This document shows positions 47,690 to 60,355 of a stretch of DNA of 64,000 nucleotides, one piece after another. Source of the stretch: Corylus avellana (taxonomy: Eukaryota; Streptophyta; Magnoliopsida; Fagales; Betulaceae); the NCBI RefSeq assembly GCF_901000735.1, contig NC_081546.1, positions 8,644,254-8,708,253 of the forward strand. The letters are read 5' to 3'. Position 1 is the stretch's first letter. Every line of letters begins with the position of its first letter. The position numbers and the translations under genes were made by a program. The notes under the pieces are model-generated. The model was not told the origin of the DNA and did not search any database. It saw nothing but the letters and a program-made list of their open reading frames with translations.

Positions 47690-50600
47690 GAAGGTTTGGC
47701 TCTTTTTTGGGAGGACAGGTGCGAAGTGGAGGTTCAAAATTTCAGTCGTAGACATATCAATGCCATCGTCCACAACCGCGATCTTGATGTAAACTAGAAA
47801 TTTACGGGCTTCTACGAACACTCGAATTCCACAAAACGCCATGAGGCTTGGAACCGAACCTTTTGAAATACTTGGCTCGGTTGATCCCCATTCTTTGGGT
47901 GTGCATTGGAGATTTCAATGAGGTCTTGACTATGTCTGAAAAATTGGGTGGCAATACTCGACAGGGAAATCTCATGCAAGCCTTCCAACAAACTCTTGAG
48001 GCATGTGAACTAACGGATTTAGGTTTTGCAGGACCTAAATATACCTAGAGTAATTGTCAAGAGGGTACGACACTCATTAAAGAACGGCTTCATCGCGGGG
48101 TAGCCAATCTTGCATGGAGAAGTCTATTTCCTAAAGCCGAAGTTGTTGTGAATGTCGCTACTTGGTCAAACCATGCACCACTTACCTTAAATCTTAAACG
48201 GCCTAAGGGGAGAGCTGGATGTCATTCTCGACTTTTCTTTGAAGCTGGTTGGGCCTTGGAGGTGGGATGTCAGGAGGTCATAAAGTCGATGTGGGGGCAG
48301 AATCTGTCGCATGAGACAAGTTGGGATCGTTTGGGGTTAAAAATGAAGGGTTGTGTAACAGCACTGAAGGAGTGGCAGAGGACAGCCAAAAAGGGCATGC
48401 AAGAGAATATTTTAAAGCTGCAAAGGCGGTTACTACAGCTCCAGGCCAGGGAGGACATGTCAACCACATCGGAGATAAAAAAAACATTCAGACTGAATTA
48501 CAAGTATTGTTGGATAAGGAGGAATTGTGGTGGCGTCAATGGGTTAAAGAAGAATGGCTGAATATGGGCGATCGAAACACAAAATACTACCATGTTTGTG
48601 TAGGTGCAAAAAGGAGACGTAACTATATGGGAATGATTATGGACGAAAGAGGGCAGAAATGGGATAACTCCGATGACATGGGGAACGTTTTTGTTGACTA
48701 TTTCACCTGTTTGTTTACCAGGGGATCGGTGGGTGATCTAAATTCATGTATTCAACCCATTGGGCGTTGGGTGACGGAGGGTATGAATATAGATCTCTTG
48801 CGGAGTTTCACTATGGAGGAGATTGATGTCGCCCTATTCCAAATGGCGCCGCTTAAAGCACCGGGACCAGATGGGCTAAATGCATGTTTTTATCAAACAA
48901 ATTGGTCTACCTTGAGAGAGGAGGTATGTCATATTATTCTTGATATTCTTAATGTTGGTGTGATGCCTCACGATCTAAATTTGACCTTTGTAACTCTTAT
49001 ACCCAAGCTAAAAAATCCTACGAGAGTTACGGAATTTAGACATATAAGTTTATGTAATGTGTTGTATAAACTTAACTCTAAGGTCTTAGCAAATCAGTTG
49101 AAAAAAAAGTATGCCCCATATTATAGCTCCTATGCAAAGTGCATTCATCCTGGGGCATCTTATCTCGGATAATGTACTCGCAGCTTATGAAACCCTCCAT
49201 ACGATGCATACGGGGATGTAAGGGAAGAAAGGCTTTATGGCGGTTGAGCTCGATGTGAGCAAAGCATATGATAGGGTGAAATAGAGCTTTTTAGAAGCGG
49301 TGATGAACCGCATGGGGTTTAATGATCGGTGGATAGATTTCATTATGATGTGTGTTAAATCGGTGATGTACTGTATTCTTGTTAATGGGGCGCCTTATGG
49401 ACTTATTACCCCTTCTCGGGGTATCCGGCAAGGAGATCCTATTTCACCTTACCTCTTCCTATTATGTGTAGAGGCTTTAAGTGCCGTGATCACCCATGCA
49501 AATAGAGAAGGGTCCTTGTCGGGGGTCCTTACATCGAAAAGAAGCCCGGAGATTAGTCACTTTTTTTTCGTAGATGAGAGCTTGCTTTTTTGCAAGTCAA
49601 ATCTGACTCAGTGGAATTCTTTGACGTCCATCCTACAAACATATGAAAGGGCATCTAGATAGAAAATGAATTCTTTAGTAGGAACACACTTGATGTTGAT
49701 AAAGAACAGATACAAGGGTTGGCTGGGATTCCTATAAATCAGAGATATGACACTTATTTGGGGTTGCCTGCCCTTGTGGGAAGATCACAGACAAGAGCTT
49801 TTAAAAGCATAAAGGAAAGAATATGGAAGCGTCTCCAGGACTGGAAGCTAAACTTTCTATCCCAAGCAGGGAAAGAAATTTTATTGAAGGCGGTGGTCCA
49901 AGCCATACCTACCTATTGTATGAGCGTCTTCAAACTTCCTAAGGTGCTTTGCTCAGGGATCAATTCCTTGATGATGAAGTTCTTTTAGGGCCACAAAGAG
50001 AAGGATAAAAGGATTCATTGGATGAGATGGAGTAAGATGAGTCTTCCAAAGGCACATGGGGGTTTAGGCTTTCGGAACCTTGCTAGCTTCAATAAAGCTC
50101 TCTTGGCCAAGCAAATTTGGCAGCTATGGAAATCTCCGGACAGCTTAATTGTGAAGATTATGAAAGCTAAGTAATACCCGGAGTGCTTGGTTCTTGATGC
50201 TCCTTGTGGGAAAAAACCTTCCTTTGCTTGGAGAAGTATTCAGAGTTCTAGTAATCTTGTTAGGGAGGGTTTGGTGTGGAGAGTTGGAAATGGGAAATCA
50301 ATTTGTATTTGGCAAGATAGGTGGATTAATTCACCGACTGCATATAGGGTGCTTTCCCCCCCAAGTGTTATTGACCCAGCCTTTACAGTGAGTGTACTTA
50401 TTGACAATGACACAAAATGGTGGAATTCTTCATTGTTGGAACAATTGTTTTCGAGAGAAAAGATGCTTGCTATTTAATCGATCCAGGTAAGTGCTACAGA
50501 CCATGATGCAGATCGTTGAAGTCCCTGGAAATGCGATCGAGTGCCCACATGCCTGCGATCGAGCGCACTTCCAAACACTTATGCGCACCAGGCCAAGTGC

Positions 50601-52150
50601 GATCGATTGCACATGGAGTCATTATGTTTTGTTTCCGCATTTTAATTAGGTTAAGCTATCTTTATTTCCTTGTTTTAGTAGGATTAGGGTTATGGAAGTC
50701 AATATTTCGTTATTTTATTAGGTTTAGGGTTTTTGGGGTATTTATGTCATATTTTATTAGGTTTATGAGTCTTGGGGCTATAAATACATGCTTATAGCCT
50801 CTAATTTATCAGTTTATGTTGATTATTGATTTTGTTGAATAAGAAACTTCAGAGTTGAGTCTTCTTCTTTCTTTTCTTTCAAAACCTTGAGAGTATCTAG
50901 CTTTTGTCAAGAAGATTTCTTAGATCATTGATAGAATCAAGATCTATAAGTATTTATCCACTACTTATTGATGTTCTTCACTGCAGCCCACTAAGTCACG
51001 TTGCATCAGACCAAAAGGATACTCTTATTTGGCGAGGTATGGCCAAGGTGGTCTTTTCGGTGAGAAGTGCATACTACATCCAAAAGGAGCGGGAAATGGC
51101 AAATAAGGCGAAAGGATCCTCTAGTGCTAGAAATAACTCAATTTGGCGGTCCATTTGGCAGCTCAAGATACCAAATGTCGAAAAGCACCTCCTTTGGCGT
51201 GCATGTCACGATATCTTGCCAACTAGAGTCAAGCTTTGTGATCAGAAGGCACTTACAGACCCTATATGCCCGGTCTACGAGAGGGAGCTTGAAACCATCT
51301 TTCACACCTTGTGGCAGTGCCCAACAGCAGGTGATGTTTGTACTATCTTCCAAAAGAGTTGGTTTGAGGGGCCTGATTTTCTACAAGTGATTGAAGGGCT
51401 GTTCTGCAAATGTGATCAAATGGAATTTTCCCAGTTCTTGAGCATAGCTAGACGCATATGGCTTCAGTGGAACGAAGTTGTCCACGGTGGGTCCTTTTCC
51501 CATTCTAATAATATTGTCCAACAAGCCCCTCAGGCGACAGAGGTCTTTACGTCCTTATTGGTCAGGGTGAAGATAGAACGGGAACCAACTAGAGAATCCT
51601 CAGTGAATAAATGGAAGGCACCCCCCTGGGATGGTTCAAAGCCAACTGGGACGCCGGTGTGGACAGAAAAAAGGGGTGTGTGGGGCTCGGAGTAGTTATA
51701 CGTGATCACCATGGGATTATATGGGCTGCTAGGAGTCAGATGCGTGAAGGTTGTTTGGATCCCACAGTAGCGGAAGGCATGGCTGCTTTGATGGCTGTCC
51801 AATTGAGCATTGAAATGGGCTTTAATCAGGTTCAACTCGAGGGTGACGGAAAAAATGTTATTGCTGCAATGAATTCAGATTCACCTTATGAAAGCGCCAA
51901 GGGCCAAATCACAGCGGGCATTCGTTCAACGTTGCGGGCTATCCCAGCTTGGGTGATGAATTATACATGTAGAGAGGAAAACCAGGTGGCTCATATTTTA
52001 GCTAGCTTGGCTATTTCGAAATCCTTGAATAAGGTGTGGCTTTATGACCCACCAGACTGTATACGTGAACATCTGCAAGCAAATATTTCTGCCTTGCAAC
52101 TTATGACATAAATACAAGGCAATTGCTTTATCCAAAAAAAAATAAAAAAA
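47690..52150 (+). mobile_element. L1-type LINE 2 (endonuclease, RT, RNase H), decayed
   Basis: Domain order from left: endonuclease part (QNFSRRHINAIV near 47735, KFTGFYEHSNSTKRHEAW, CIGDFNEVL near 47905, SNHAPL near 48165); RT (APGPDGLNACF, FRHISLCNVLYKL, ELDVSKAYDRVK, SRGIRQGDPISPYLFLLC, then a catalytic block reading FFVDESLLF at about 49566-49592); thumb and connection; zf-RVT (LLWRACHDILPTRVKL, 51195-51240); RNase H (GLGVVIRDHHGIIWAARS; stop at 52109-52111); A-rich tail at 52134-52150. The RT box has Glu where the second Asp of the usual FADD is expected. Frameshifts near 47895 and 48480 and stops at 48046, 49171, 49280, 49661, 49987, 50173 and 50475 show it is dead. It is 5'-truncated within the endonuclease. 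Confidence 0.92.
50487..50986 (+). mobile_element. 500-bp LTR-like or intron-like insertion within LINE 2
   Basis: The segment interrupts the LINE between SREKMLAI and PLSHVASDQKDTLIWRG. It begins GTAAGTGC after ...ATCCAG and ends TTCTTCACTGCAG before CCCACTAAG. The edges thus fit a GT-AG intron, although the body (GCGATCGA repeats, GGCTATAAATACATGC TATA box, long CT-rich end) resembles a plant LTR. No clear target duplication was found. It is either a solo LTR with eroded ends or an intron-like insertion. Confidence 0.55.
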
Positions 52151-52254
52151 CCAGTTCCATTAATCTATATGATGCTCTTTAAATTTGTCGTCTATGTGAT
52201 ATATATATATATATAGACACACACACATAATGCATAGGTCTGATCATCTCTTTT

Positions 52255-52963
52255 GGAAATGTTAGGTGCTCTCCTAGTGTCCTCCTAGTCCTAGGTAGAA
52301 ATTATTATTTAAAAAAAAAAAACAAAAACAAAATTAATGTGGCCACACCAGCGGCTTATTTTCTCAACCGGTTCCCAATAAACCGGTTTAAATGTTTTCC
52401 AAAATAAACCAGTGCCTCTTTAATTTTAGGTTAAAATTAAAATATTTTTTTTCCAAAATAATCACCGTCACTGATCTCTCTCCACGTCTCTAGCTCTAAA
52501 ACGAAAAAATCTTGCCGTCATCACTGTCGTACGTATTGTGTACGACAGAACATACGCAATAGCACGTACATCATCCATCAAAGTTTGATCCACATTTTGC
52601 ATCAGCAACTAGCCTACGTACATACAAACATGTTGCAAATAACATGCATTTGCATCACACCATTTATTTCTACTCCTTCCACCCTACAGTAAACGTCGAT
52701 TTATCATCACATACATATTTGGTCAACGGCTGCCCCCATCATGTGATGTGAGAAGCAAAGTGGAAAGAACCAAGAAAACCCCTAAAAGGTCTGGTTTGGA
52801 TGAAAAATCTCGCCGTTGTCACTGTCGTATCTCGCCATCGTCGTTTTGAAATAATCACTCAATGCTTGAGCGCCTCCTTTGCCAAAGCTCTCTTGCCTTG
52901 TAAATAAAAGTTTGGCAATCAATAAAATCTCGACAGTGACTACAGTGAGATTTTTCCATTCTG

Positions 52964-52998
<35 letters not shown>

Positions 52999-53228
52999 GA
53001 CGAGAGGGAAAGAGAGAGAGAGAGAGTGGCAGTGATTAGTTTAGAAAAAAATATTTTAATTTTAACCTAAAATTAAAGAGGCACCGGTTTATTTTGGAAA
53101 AAAAAAAAATTAAACCGATTTATTGAGAACAGGTTGAGAAAATAAAATGGTGGTGCACACACTTTAATGACATCTTTTCCACTTTCACCTAGAACTACGA
53201 GAACACTAAGAGAGTACCTAACATTTCC
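52255..53228. mobile_element. Foldback element, about 974 bp, with long inverted arms
   Basis: The left end GGAAATGTTAGGTGCTCTCC is matched at the right end by the reverse complement GGAAATGTTAGGTACTCTCT. The pairing continues inward for about 190 bp in blocks (CCTAGTCCTAGGT against its partner; AGAGGCACCGGTTTATTTTGG against CCAAAATAAACCAGTGCCTC). The centre holds a GA microsatellite (52966-53026) and repeats of CTCGCCGTTGTCACTGTCGTA type. No transposase. Probably a MULE- or foldback-type derivative. Confidence 0.82.
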
Positions 53229-54945
53229 CTAAATCTTGTAAGGTGTTAATTGAAGTAATCTGCAAAGAAGAAATCCAATGCCTAATAAGCTTTACTTAAT
53301 TTGTTTAGTATAATATTTATGGGATTTAATTTAACAATTTAATATTTTATTCTCAGATATAGTTTCTAATTTCTTTTATATCCTTTAATATATCTTCGTG
53401 TGTGCGTCTTACAAATGAAGTAACATAAATGTTTCCACAAACTACATACGCTAATTGATGATGCAATTGATTGCACGGTCAACCTCAAACGATGGATGTC
53501 TACAACAAAGAGCAACTAAGGTCGAAAACTTGCTTATATATGGTCCAGACATGGAATATGTTTTATGCTTAAATTAGCAAGGACGATCTATGGATATCTT
53601 AGAATGAATGAGTGCATAAAGAGAGTCTCGTGTGAGAGTGGTAATGTGTATGTACCTGGATGCCTCCTCCTATGCGAAGTGTCAAGGGTCGATATTTGGC
53701 CTCTGCCAAGTGTCATCCACTGATATGGTACATTCTTGGCCAGACCTGACGTTAAATTTGTTTCTTCTAGTGATGGTACATTCCTTACCATCAATCTAGC
53801 TGTGATCATTATCAAGTGTTATTTCAAATTAAATGCTCACTAATAGGCTAAGGACATTGTTTGGTTTCCCGTTGAGAATAATAGGACAATTAAGACAAAA
53901 TGGTGGGACTTATATATCCTCTGCACCACATTCAGTCATTATTTAAGCAATCAGAACATTAGCTTCTTTGGCTTAATTAATCGGGCCTGCTATTTGTGCC
54001 TGATTACTCCAGCTTAAACAATGGGCCTCGAGCCGAGAAATGCTTTTTCGCATTCTACCAAAATGCAAGTGAAGAAACGGTGAGTAGATGGTTCCTAGAA
54101 TGCATTGTAGCATTCCTCGTCTCGAGCCCACAGTCTCAATCTGAACTAAAAAATCAAAATCAAAATACAAGTGAAGAAACGGTGAGTAGATGGTTCCTAG
54201 AATGCATTGTAGCATTCCGTCGTCTCGAGCCCAGTCTCAATCTGAACTAACCGAGTGAATATCTAGTATATCAATGTTTGAACTTACAACGTAGCTTTAT
54301 TACTTCGTAACAAATTATTTACATGATATATACTAAAGATATTAAGCTTATGAATATATTGAGATTTGTTTATCATATGTTTCTTTTGCCTTCCCTTTTC
54401 CTTCACTCTTTCTATCTGCTACGTACATATTTGCTTCTGTGCAACCCAAAAGCTTGTATTGTCCGTATGTAATCGTTTATTTTTATTTTTGTTTTTGTTT
54501 TTTTTTATTTATTATCCATACAAATGAACTATTTTCCACTACAAAGAAAATCACCTTTCAACAATAGTAAAAAAAAATTATAAGCAAATATAATAATTTA
54601 GAAAAATCCACCCAAGATATGATGAGAAAGAGACAAAACCTTGAGGTTGAGACTAAAGTTTGTGGTGGACAACTACGACGACCTTACTGTTTGCAAAGCA
54701 AAGGTAATTTTAGTCTTAATAATTAAAACATTTTTTTTTTTTGGTGTTAACAATATCATTATCAAAAAAGACTCCAACAAATTCCATCGAGTAAACATAT
54801 GTTTATGAAAAGAATATGGAAGACAATAATAAAAAAGAGAAGCAAAGATATAAGAAACGCCCCAGTGCATGGAGTGGTTAAAATAAATTGAGATGCAGCT
54901 AGAGATTATGAGGAAAATGTATTGGATGCTATCTGTATTTTTTTT
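53229..54945. other. Intergenic DNA downstream of LINE 2
   Basis: Apart from the tandem repeat at 54066-54252, I see no gene or element. Short frames here do not resemble known proteins. Confidence 0.55.
54066..54252. repeat. Tandem duplication, 102-bp period
   Basis: Unit 1 (54066-54167) and unit 2 (54168-54252, shortened) share AAGTGAAGAAACGGTGAGTA, TTCCTAGAATGCATTGTAGC and CAGTCTCAATCTGAACTAA. Unit 1 carries an extra A-rich tail (AAATCAAAATCAAAAT). Non-coding. Confidence 0.92.
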
Positions 54946-55475
54946 TTTAGAGAGTTCTTTCATCTTCACTCCATAATAAGAGATCTAGAGCGTAAAGTTC
55001 TTACAGAGAAACATAGCAAAAAACTATGAAAAGTACAATATCGTAGATGCATTGAAAATCTAACAATAAAAAACGTATCTACCTCCTCCGATCCAACTCA
55101 TGTGCATACTTTATTTAAAGGTTATATCTGCTCTGAACAAACTAGATCTGAATACATGGGTAGGTCTTATCCCTAAAGAAACAAGGTTTATTGATCCGGC
55201 AGTGAGACAAACCTCTCACACCGAAACTCTTCCTCCTCAGCTCAAAGGTCAGGATAACACAACAAAACAAAAACAAAACAAAGAAAACCAGCATCAATAT
55301 TGGCAAGATCCAAACAAGAAAATGGTAGAGGAAACCTGGCGCGTAAGGCTCACACGCAAAGCGCCTGAGATCCACACAATCCACACTCCGGCTCGCATGA
55401 ACCACATCTGGCGCGTGCCAAAAAGAAGAGAGAAAAAGTCTGGTGTCTACAAGGCATAATGGCACTGGAGAGAAG
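54945..55475 (-). mobile_element. Non-LTR retroposon copy 3, left part (interrupted by copia 2)
   Basis: A poly-T run at 54929-54946 is followed by GTTCTTTCATCTTCACTCCA and a stretch closely related to copy 1 (AAAATCTAACAATAAAAAAC; CTCAAAGGTCAGGATAACAC). The element continues past the point where copy 1 ends and is cut at 55475 by copia element 2. Its remaining part should resume after 60514. Orientation is minus. Confidence 0.8.
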
Positions 55476-55772
55476 TGTTAAGGGAATATCTTCCAAATAT
55501 GGTAATGACAATGAATCACAATCACAGCACTCGTATAAAAGGCAAGATGGAGAGAATCATGGAGAAAATATGCTCCTACCTACTGAGAAGATTTTGCACA
55601 GCAGCTCACAATAGCAATTTACCTTATTTTTGGAATATTGTAATCTTTGCCTTTATTTTTGATTGATTGTATTCTATACCCAAGTTCTATATATAGAGAA
55701 CAACACCTCAAGCTACCATCGAGCTGAGGAAAGCTTTTTCTCTCCCTTTTCAAAGGTTCTCAAACCTTTTCA
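55476..55772 (+). repeat. 5' LTR of copia element 2
   Basis: 297 bp, TG...CA, with TATA box TCTATATATAGAG at about 55687-55699. Confidence 0.94.
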
Positions 55773-55984
55773 TGGTATCAGAGCGCAGCAAAACGACCAA
55801 CGTCGTACCTTCCTTTCTTTTTTTTGTTTTTTTTTTTTCCACCCACATCTTCTTTGAAATTTTTTGTCAAACACCTTGACTACATCTTTTATTTTTCATA
55901 CATTTACAATAACCCACGTCACCTACATCACTCCCAATACAGCAGCTTACCATACATCCTATCATTCTGACTAGTGTCCACAAT

Positions 55985-58900
55985 ATGGCCACCGACACAC
56001 CATCTAGCACCACTTCCGTCACCTTCAACACTCTATTTCACAGGATTTCCTTCAAATTGACATCCACCAATTATCTTCCCTGACAAAATCAATTTGATCC
56101 CATCCTCATCAGTGAAGATTTGCTTGGTCATATTGATGGTTCTCTCCCTGAACCACCTTCCACAATTCTGGACAAAGACAACAAGTCTGTGCCCAATCCA
56201 GCATATACCTCTTGTAAACAAATGGATCAACTTGTTCTCAGTCTCATCTATTCATCTCTCACCAAAGAAGCTATGTGTAAAGTACTGGGATCAACCTCAT
56301 CTCGTGATGCATGGCTTGCCCTTGAGGAATCTTTCTATAACAAATCCAAGACTCGTGAACTTCAGCTCAAAGATGATCTTCAGATGATCAGAAAAGGATC
56401 TCGGACTGTTGGTGAATACGCCCGAGAATTTAAAAATTTATGTGACCAGCTTACTGCCATGAATCGTCCTATTGAAGATACCGACAAAGTTCTTTGGTTT
56501 CTCCGTGGCCTTGGTGCTTCCTTTTCTTCATTCTCCACGACCATGTTATCTCATACTCCTATACCCACTTTCAGGGATGTTGTTCACAAGGCACAGAGCC
56601 ATGCATTATTTGTGCAATCCATTGATGCCCAATCTGGATCTATTGCAGCTTTCACAGCTCAGCGTGGTGGTCGCTCCTTTGGTCTTGGCGGTCAACACAA
56701 TCGCGGCGGTGGCCGCTTTGGCAGAGGAGGAAGTGGTGGTCGCCCTTTGTTCACCAATCAACGTGGTATTTCTTCTGCTTCTTGGTCTTCTAACCCACAC
56801 TCCCAAAGGTCTTCTTCACTGCATACATGTCAAATATGTGGTAAAACTGGTCATCTAGCTATTGTTTGTTGGGAACGCTTCAATTCATCATTCCCCACGG
56901 CCAACATTGCAGAAGCCTTCTCATCTTGTACAATTCAAGATTCACAGGATTCAGATTGGTACACTGACAGTGGTGCATCCTCCCATATGACTAATGATGC
57001 AAGCACCCTTGATGCTACTACTCCCTACAATGGCTCTGACAAAGTCGTGGTCGGCAATGGGGCCTCTCTTCCTATTACACATACTGGTTCTCTTTCTCAC
57101 TCCACTTCTCTTGGCTCTATTTCCTTATTAGATGTCCTTGTTGTTCCATCACTTACAAAAAATCTCATCTCTATCAGTAAACTCACTGCTGACAATAATT
57201 GTTCCGTTACTTTCTTTGGGTCTAGTTTTACTATGCAGGATCTGCTCACAGGGGCGGTGTTGGGAATCGGTCGATGTAAGGATGGTCTCTATATCCTTGA
57301 TCGTGGTCAAAAGGCCTTTCTTGCCTCTCTTCAAGACAAAAATTTGCGGACTTCTCTTAATGTTTGGCATGCTCACTTAGGACACTCTTCTTTTCGCATT
57401 GTTGAAATCTTAAATAAAACAAGGGGCATCTCTGTTAATTCCCCTGTCCCTTCCTCACCTTCTTGCATTTGTAATAGTTGTCAACTTGGCAAGAGCCATC
57501 GGCTCCCTTTTGCTCTTAATGAAAAACGTAGTTCCCTTCCCCTTCAATTAATTCATTGTGATTTATGGGGTCTTTCCCCCATTCTATCTACTTCTGGGTT
57601 CCGCTACTATGTTATTTTTGTGGACGATTATTCCCGCTTTACATGGTTATATCCTCTCAAGCACAAATCTGATTTCTTTGATACCTTTCTTCGTTTTTAG
57701 AAATTTGTTGAAAATCAATTTTCTCAGAATATTAAGGCTTTTCAATGCGATGGTGGCTCAGAATTTACTAGCCTACGCTTTAAGCATCACTTATCAACTT
57801 GTGGTATTGAGCAGCATTTTGCTTGCCCTTATACACCTGCACAAAATGGCAAAGCTAAGCGGAAACATCCCCACATCACCGAGACCGGTCTCACCCTCCT
57901 CTTTCATGCTCACACTCCTTTAACCTTGTGGGTTGAAGCCTTCTCTACGGCCACTTACATCATCAACCGACTCCCAACACCGATGCTTTAGAATGCTTCT
58001 CCTTATGAAGTCTTGTATGGAAACTCTCCCTCCTATTCTCTGTTTCGCACATTTGGTTGTTTGTGTTATCCTTACCTTCGGGATTATGCCTCTCACAAAC
58101 TGGCACCAAAAACTACTCCATGTGTTTTTATTGGATATAGCTCAACTCACAAAGGTTTTCGTTGTCTCGACCGCACTACTCAACGTGTTTTTATTTCTCG
58201 GCATGTTATTTTTGATGAGACTAACTTTCCTTTTGCAGGAAACCCCCCAGCCACTCCTGCTTCTTTATCTAATCTTGTGTCATTTTTTGAACCTGGTACT
58301 TCTCACTCGGACTTGTCTCATTTCAGGTCATCTTCATCTTCTGCAGGTTCTGACTCACGATATCTTCCACACTCTGATTCACAACCTCTTGCATGCATTC
58401 CTTGTGCGGTTGATCAAGTCCTCGTTAACACCTCTCGAGCTCCAGCCATTGTGTCCACCTCCTCTGCTGCCGAACCAGTCCAACCAGGTGTTTCTTCTCC
58501 TGTTGCTCCAGCTGCGGCACGACCAAGTATATCCTCTGCACCAACCTCTTTACCGACTAATTCTCATTCGATGACGACTCGTGCTAAGGCTGGTATTTTC
58601 AAACCCAAGGCATATCAAGTTACTGCTGGCTTCACTTCTTCTCCCTTTTTTCAGTCGCTTATGGCATTGAAGGAACCACGTGGTTTCAAGTCTGCTACCA
58701 AGCATCCTGAGTGGGTCTCTGCCATGGATGATGAAATATGTGCTCTCCATCAAAATCACACTTGGTCCTTGGTTCCACGTCCCTCAAATAAGAATGTTGT
58801 GGGCTGTCGTTGGGTTTTTAAAACCAAACTTCTACCTGATGGTTCCGTTGAACGCTACAAGGCGCGTCTTGTTGCCAAAGGTTATACTCAACTTTCGGGT

Positions 58901-60355
58901 TTAGATTTTGATGAAACCTTCAGCCCAGTTATGAAACCAGCCACTGTTCGCCTCATTCTCTCCTTAGCTACCGTTGCACATTGGTCCATTCGTCAATTGG
59001 ACGTCAAAAATGCATTTCTACATGGCTCTCTTACTGAAGAGGTTTATATGGATCAACCTCCAGGTTACACTGATCCTTGCTTTGCCAACCATGTTTGTCG
59101 CCTCCATAAGGCGATTTATGGGCTTAAGCAAGCCCCTCGAGCTTGGTTCCATCGCTTCAGCAGTTTTTTACTTCAATATGGATTTACTTGTAGTCGTGCC
59201 AACTCTTCACTTTTTGTTTTCCATGAGCCCGCTGGTATCATCTATTTGCTGCTATATGTCGACGACATTGTTCTTACTGGTAACAACCCTTCCTTGCTCA
59301 AGAAATTTATTGCTCATCTTAGTTGTGAATTTTCCATGAAGGACCTTGGTCCATTGCATTACTTCTTGGGCATTGAAGTTCAACACACCACCAATGGTTT
59401 ATTCCTTAGTCAGACAAAATATGCATTGGACTTGCTTAAGCGTGCCGAGATGGCTGATTGCAAGCCTATAGCTACCCCAATGGTGGTTGGTCAACGCTTG
59501 TCTACTGTTGGTGCGTCTTTCTCAAATCCAACACTCTATCGCTCCATCGTTGGTGCTCTCCAATACTTGGTCATCACTCGCCCTAACTTGGCTCATAGTG
59601 TTAATACTGTCTGTCAATTCATGCAAGCTCCCACTGAAGATCATTTTCATACTGTTAAGCGCATCTTGCGGTATGTCAAAGGTACTCTCTCATTCGGTCT
59701 TACCATCTCCTCTCACAGCTCTTCCAACATTTTGGCTTATTCGGATGCCGATTGGGCTGGTTGCCCAGACACTCGGCGCTCTACCTCCGGCTATGCAGTT
59801 TTTCTTGGTAATAATCTCATCTCTTGGAGTGCCAAAAAGCAATCCACTATTTCCCGCTCCAGTGCCGAATCCGAATATCGTTCTCTTGCTCTCACCGCTG
59901 CTAAGGTCACTTGGCTTACTCACCTACTCAAAGACCTTCGCATTTCATCCTCTACTCCAGCTACTATTCTTTGTGACAACCGCAGTGCTATTTTCTTGTT
60001 TGTTAACCCAGTGTTTCATGCTCGTTCTAAACACATTGCCCTTGATTATCACTTTGCGCGAGAACAAGTTGCTGCGGGTGCTCTACGAGTTCAGTTTGTT
60101 CCTTCACAATTCCAAATTGCTGATCTCTTCACTAAGAGTTTACCTCGCTCTCAATTTTCCTTCTTTCGGGCCAAGCTCACCGTGACACCTCCACCCACGA
60201 TAAGCTTGCGGGGGGATGTTAAGGGAATATCTTCCAGATATGGTAATGACAATGAATCACAATCACAGCACTCGTATGAAAGGCAAGATGGAGAGAATCA
60301 TGGAGAAAATATGCTCCTACCTACTGAGAAGATTTTGCACAGCAGCTCACAATAG
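55985..60355 (+). pseudogene. Copia element 2 gag-pol polyprotein with three in-frame stops
   Basis: One reading frame runs from the ATG at 55985 to a stop inside the 3' LTR. In-frame stops are TGA at 56081-56083, TAG at 57698-57700 and TAG at 57989-57991. Domains in order: gag (UBN2/retrotrans_gag type, LKDDLQMIRKGSRTVGEY); glycine-rich stretch; zinc knuckle CQICGKTGHLAIVC (about 56828-56869); protease DWYTDSGASSHM (about 56957); GAG-pre-integrase VWHAHLGHSSF; integrase (HCDLWG near 57555; QCDGGSEF near 57747; then Lys at 57857-57859 in NGKAKRKH where the catalytic Glu is expected); a Ser/Pro-rich linker; RT with YVDD at 59255-59266; RNase H with YSDADWAGCPDTRRSTSGY and ending DLFTKSLPRSQF. 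Stops and the integrase change make it non-autonomous. Confidence 0.94.

Noticed and set aside
52879..53070. Frame with long (RE)n repeat
   Set aside because: It is a translated GA microsatellite inside the foldback element.
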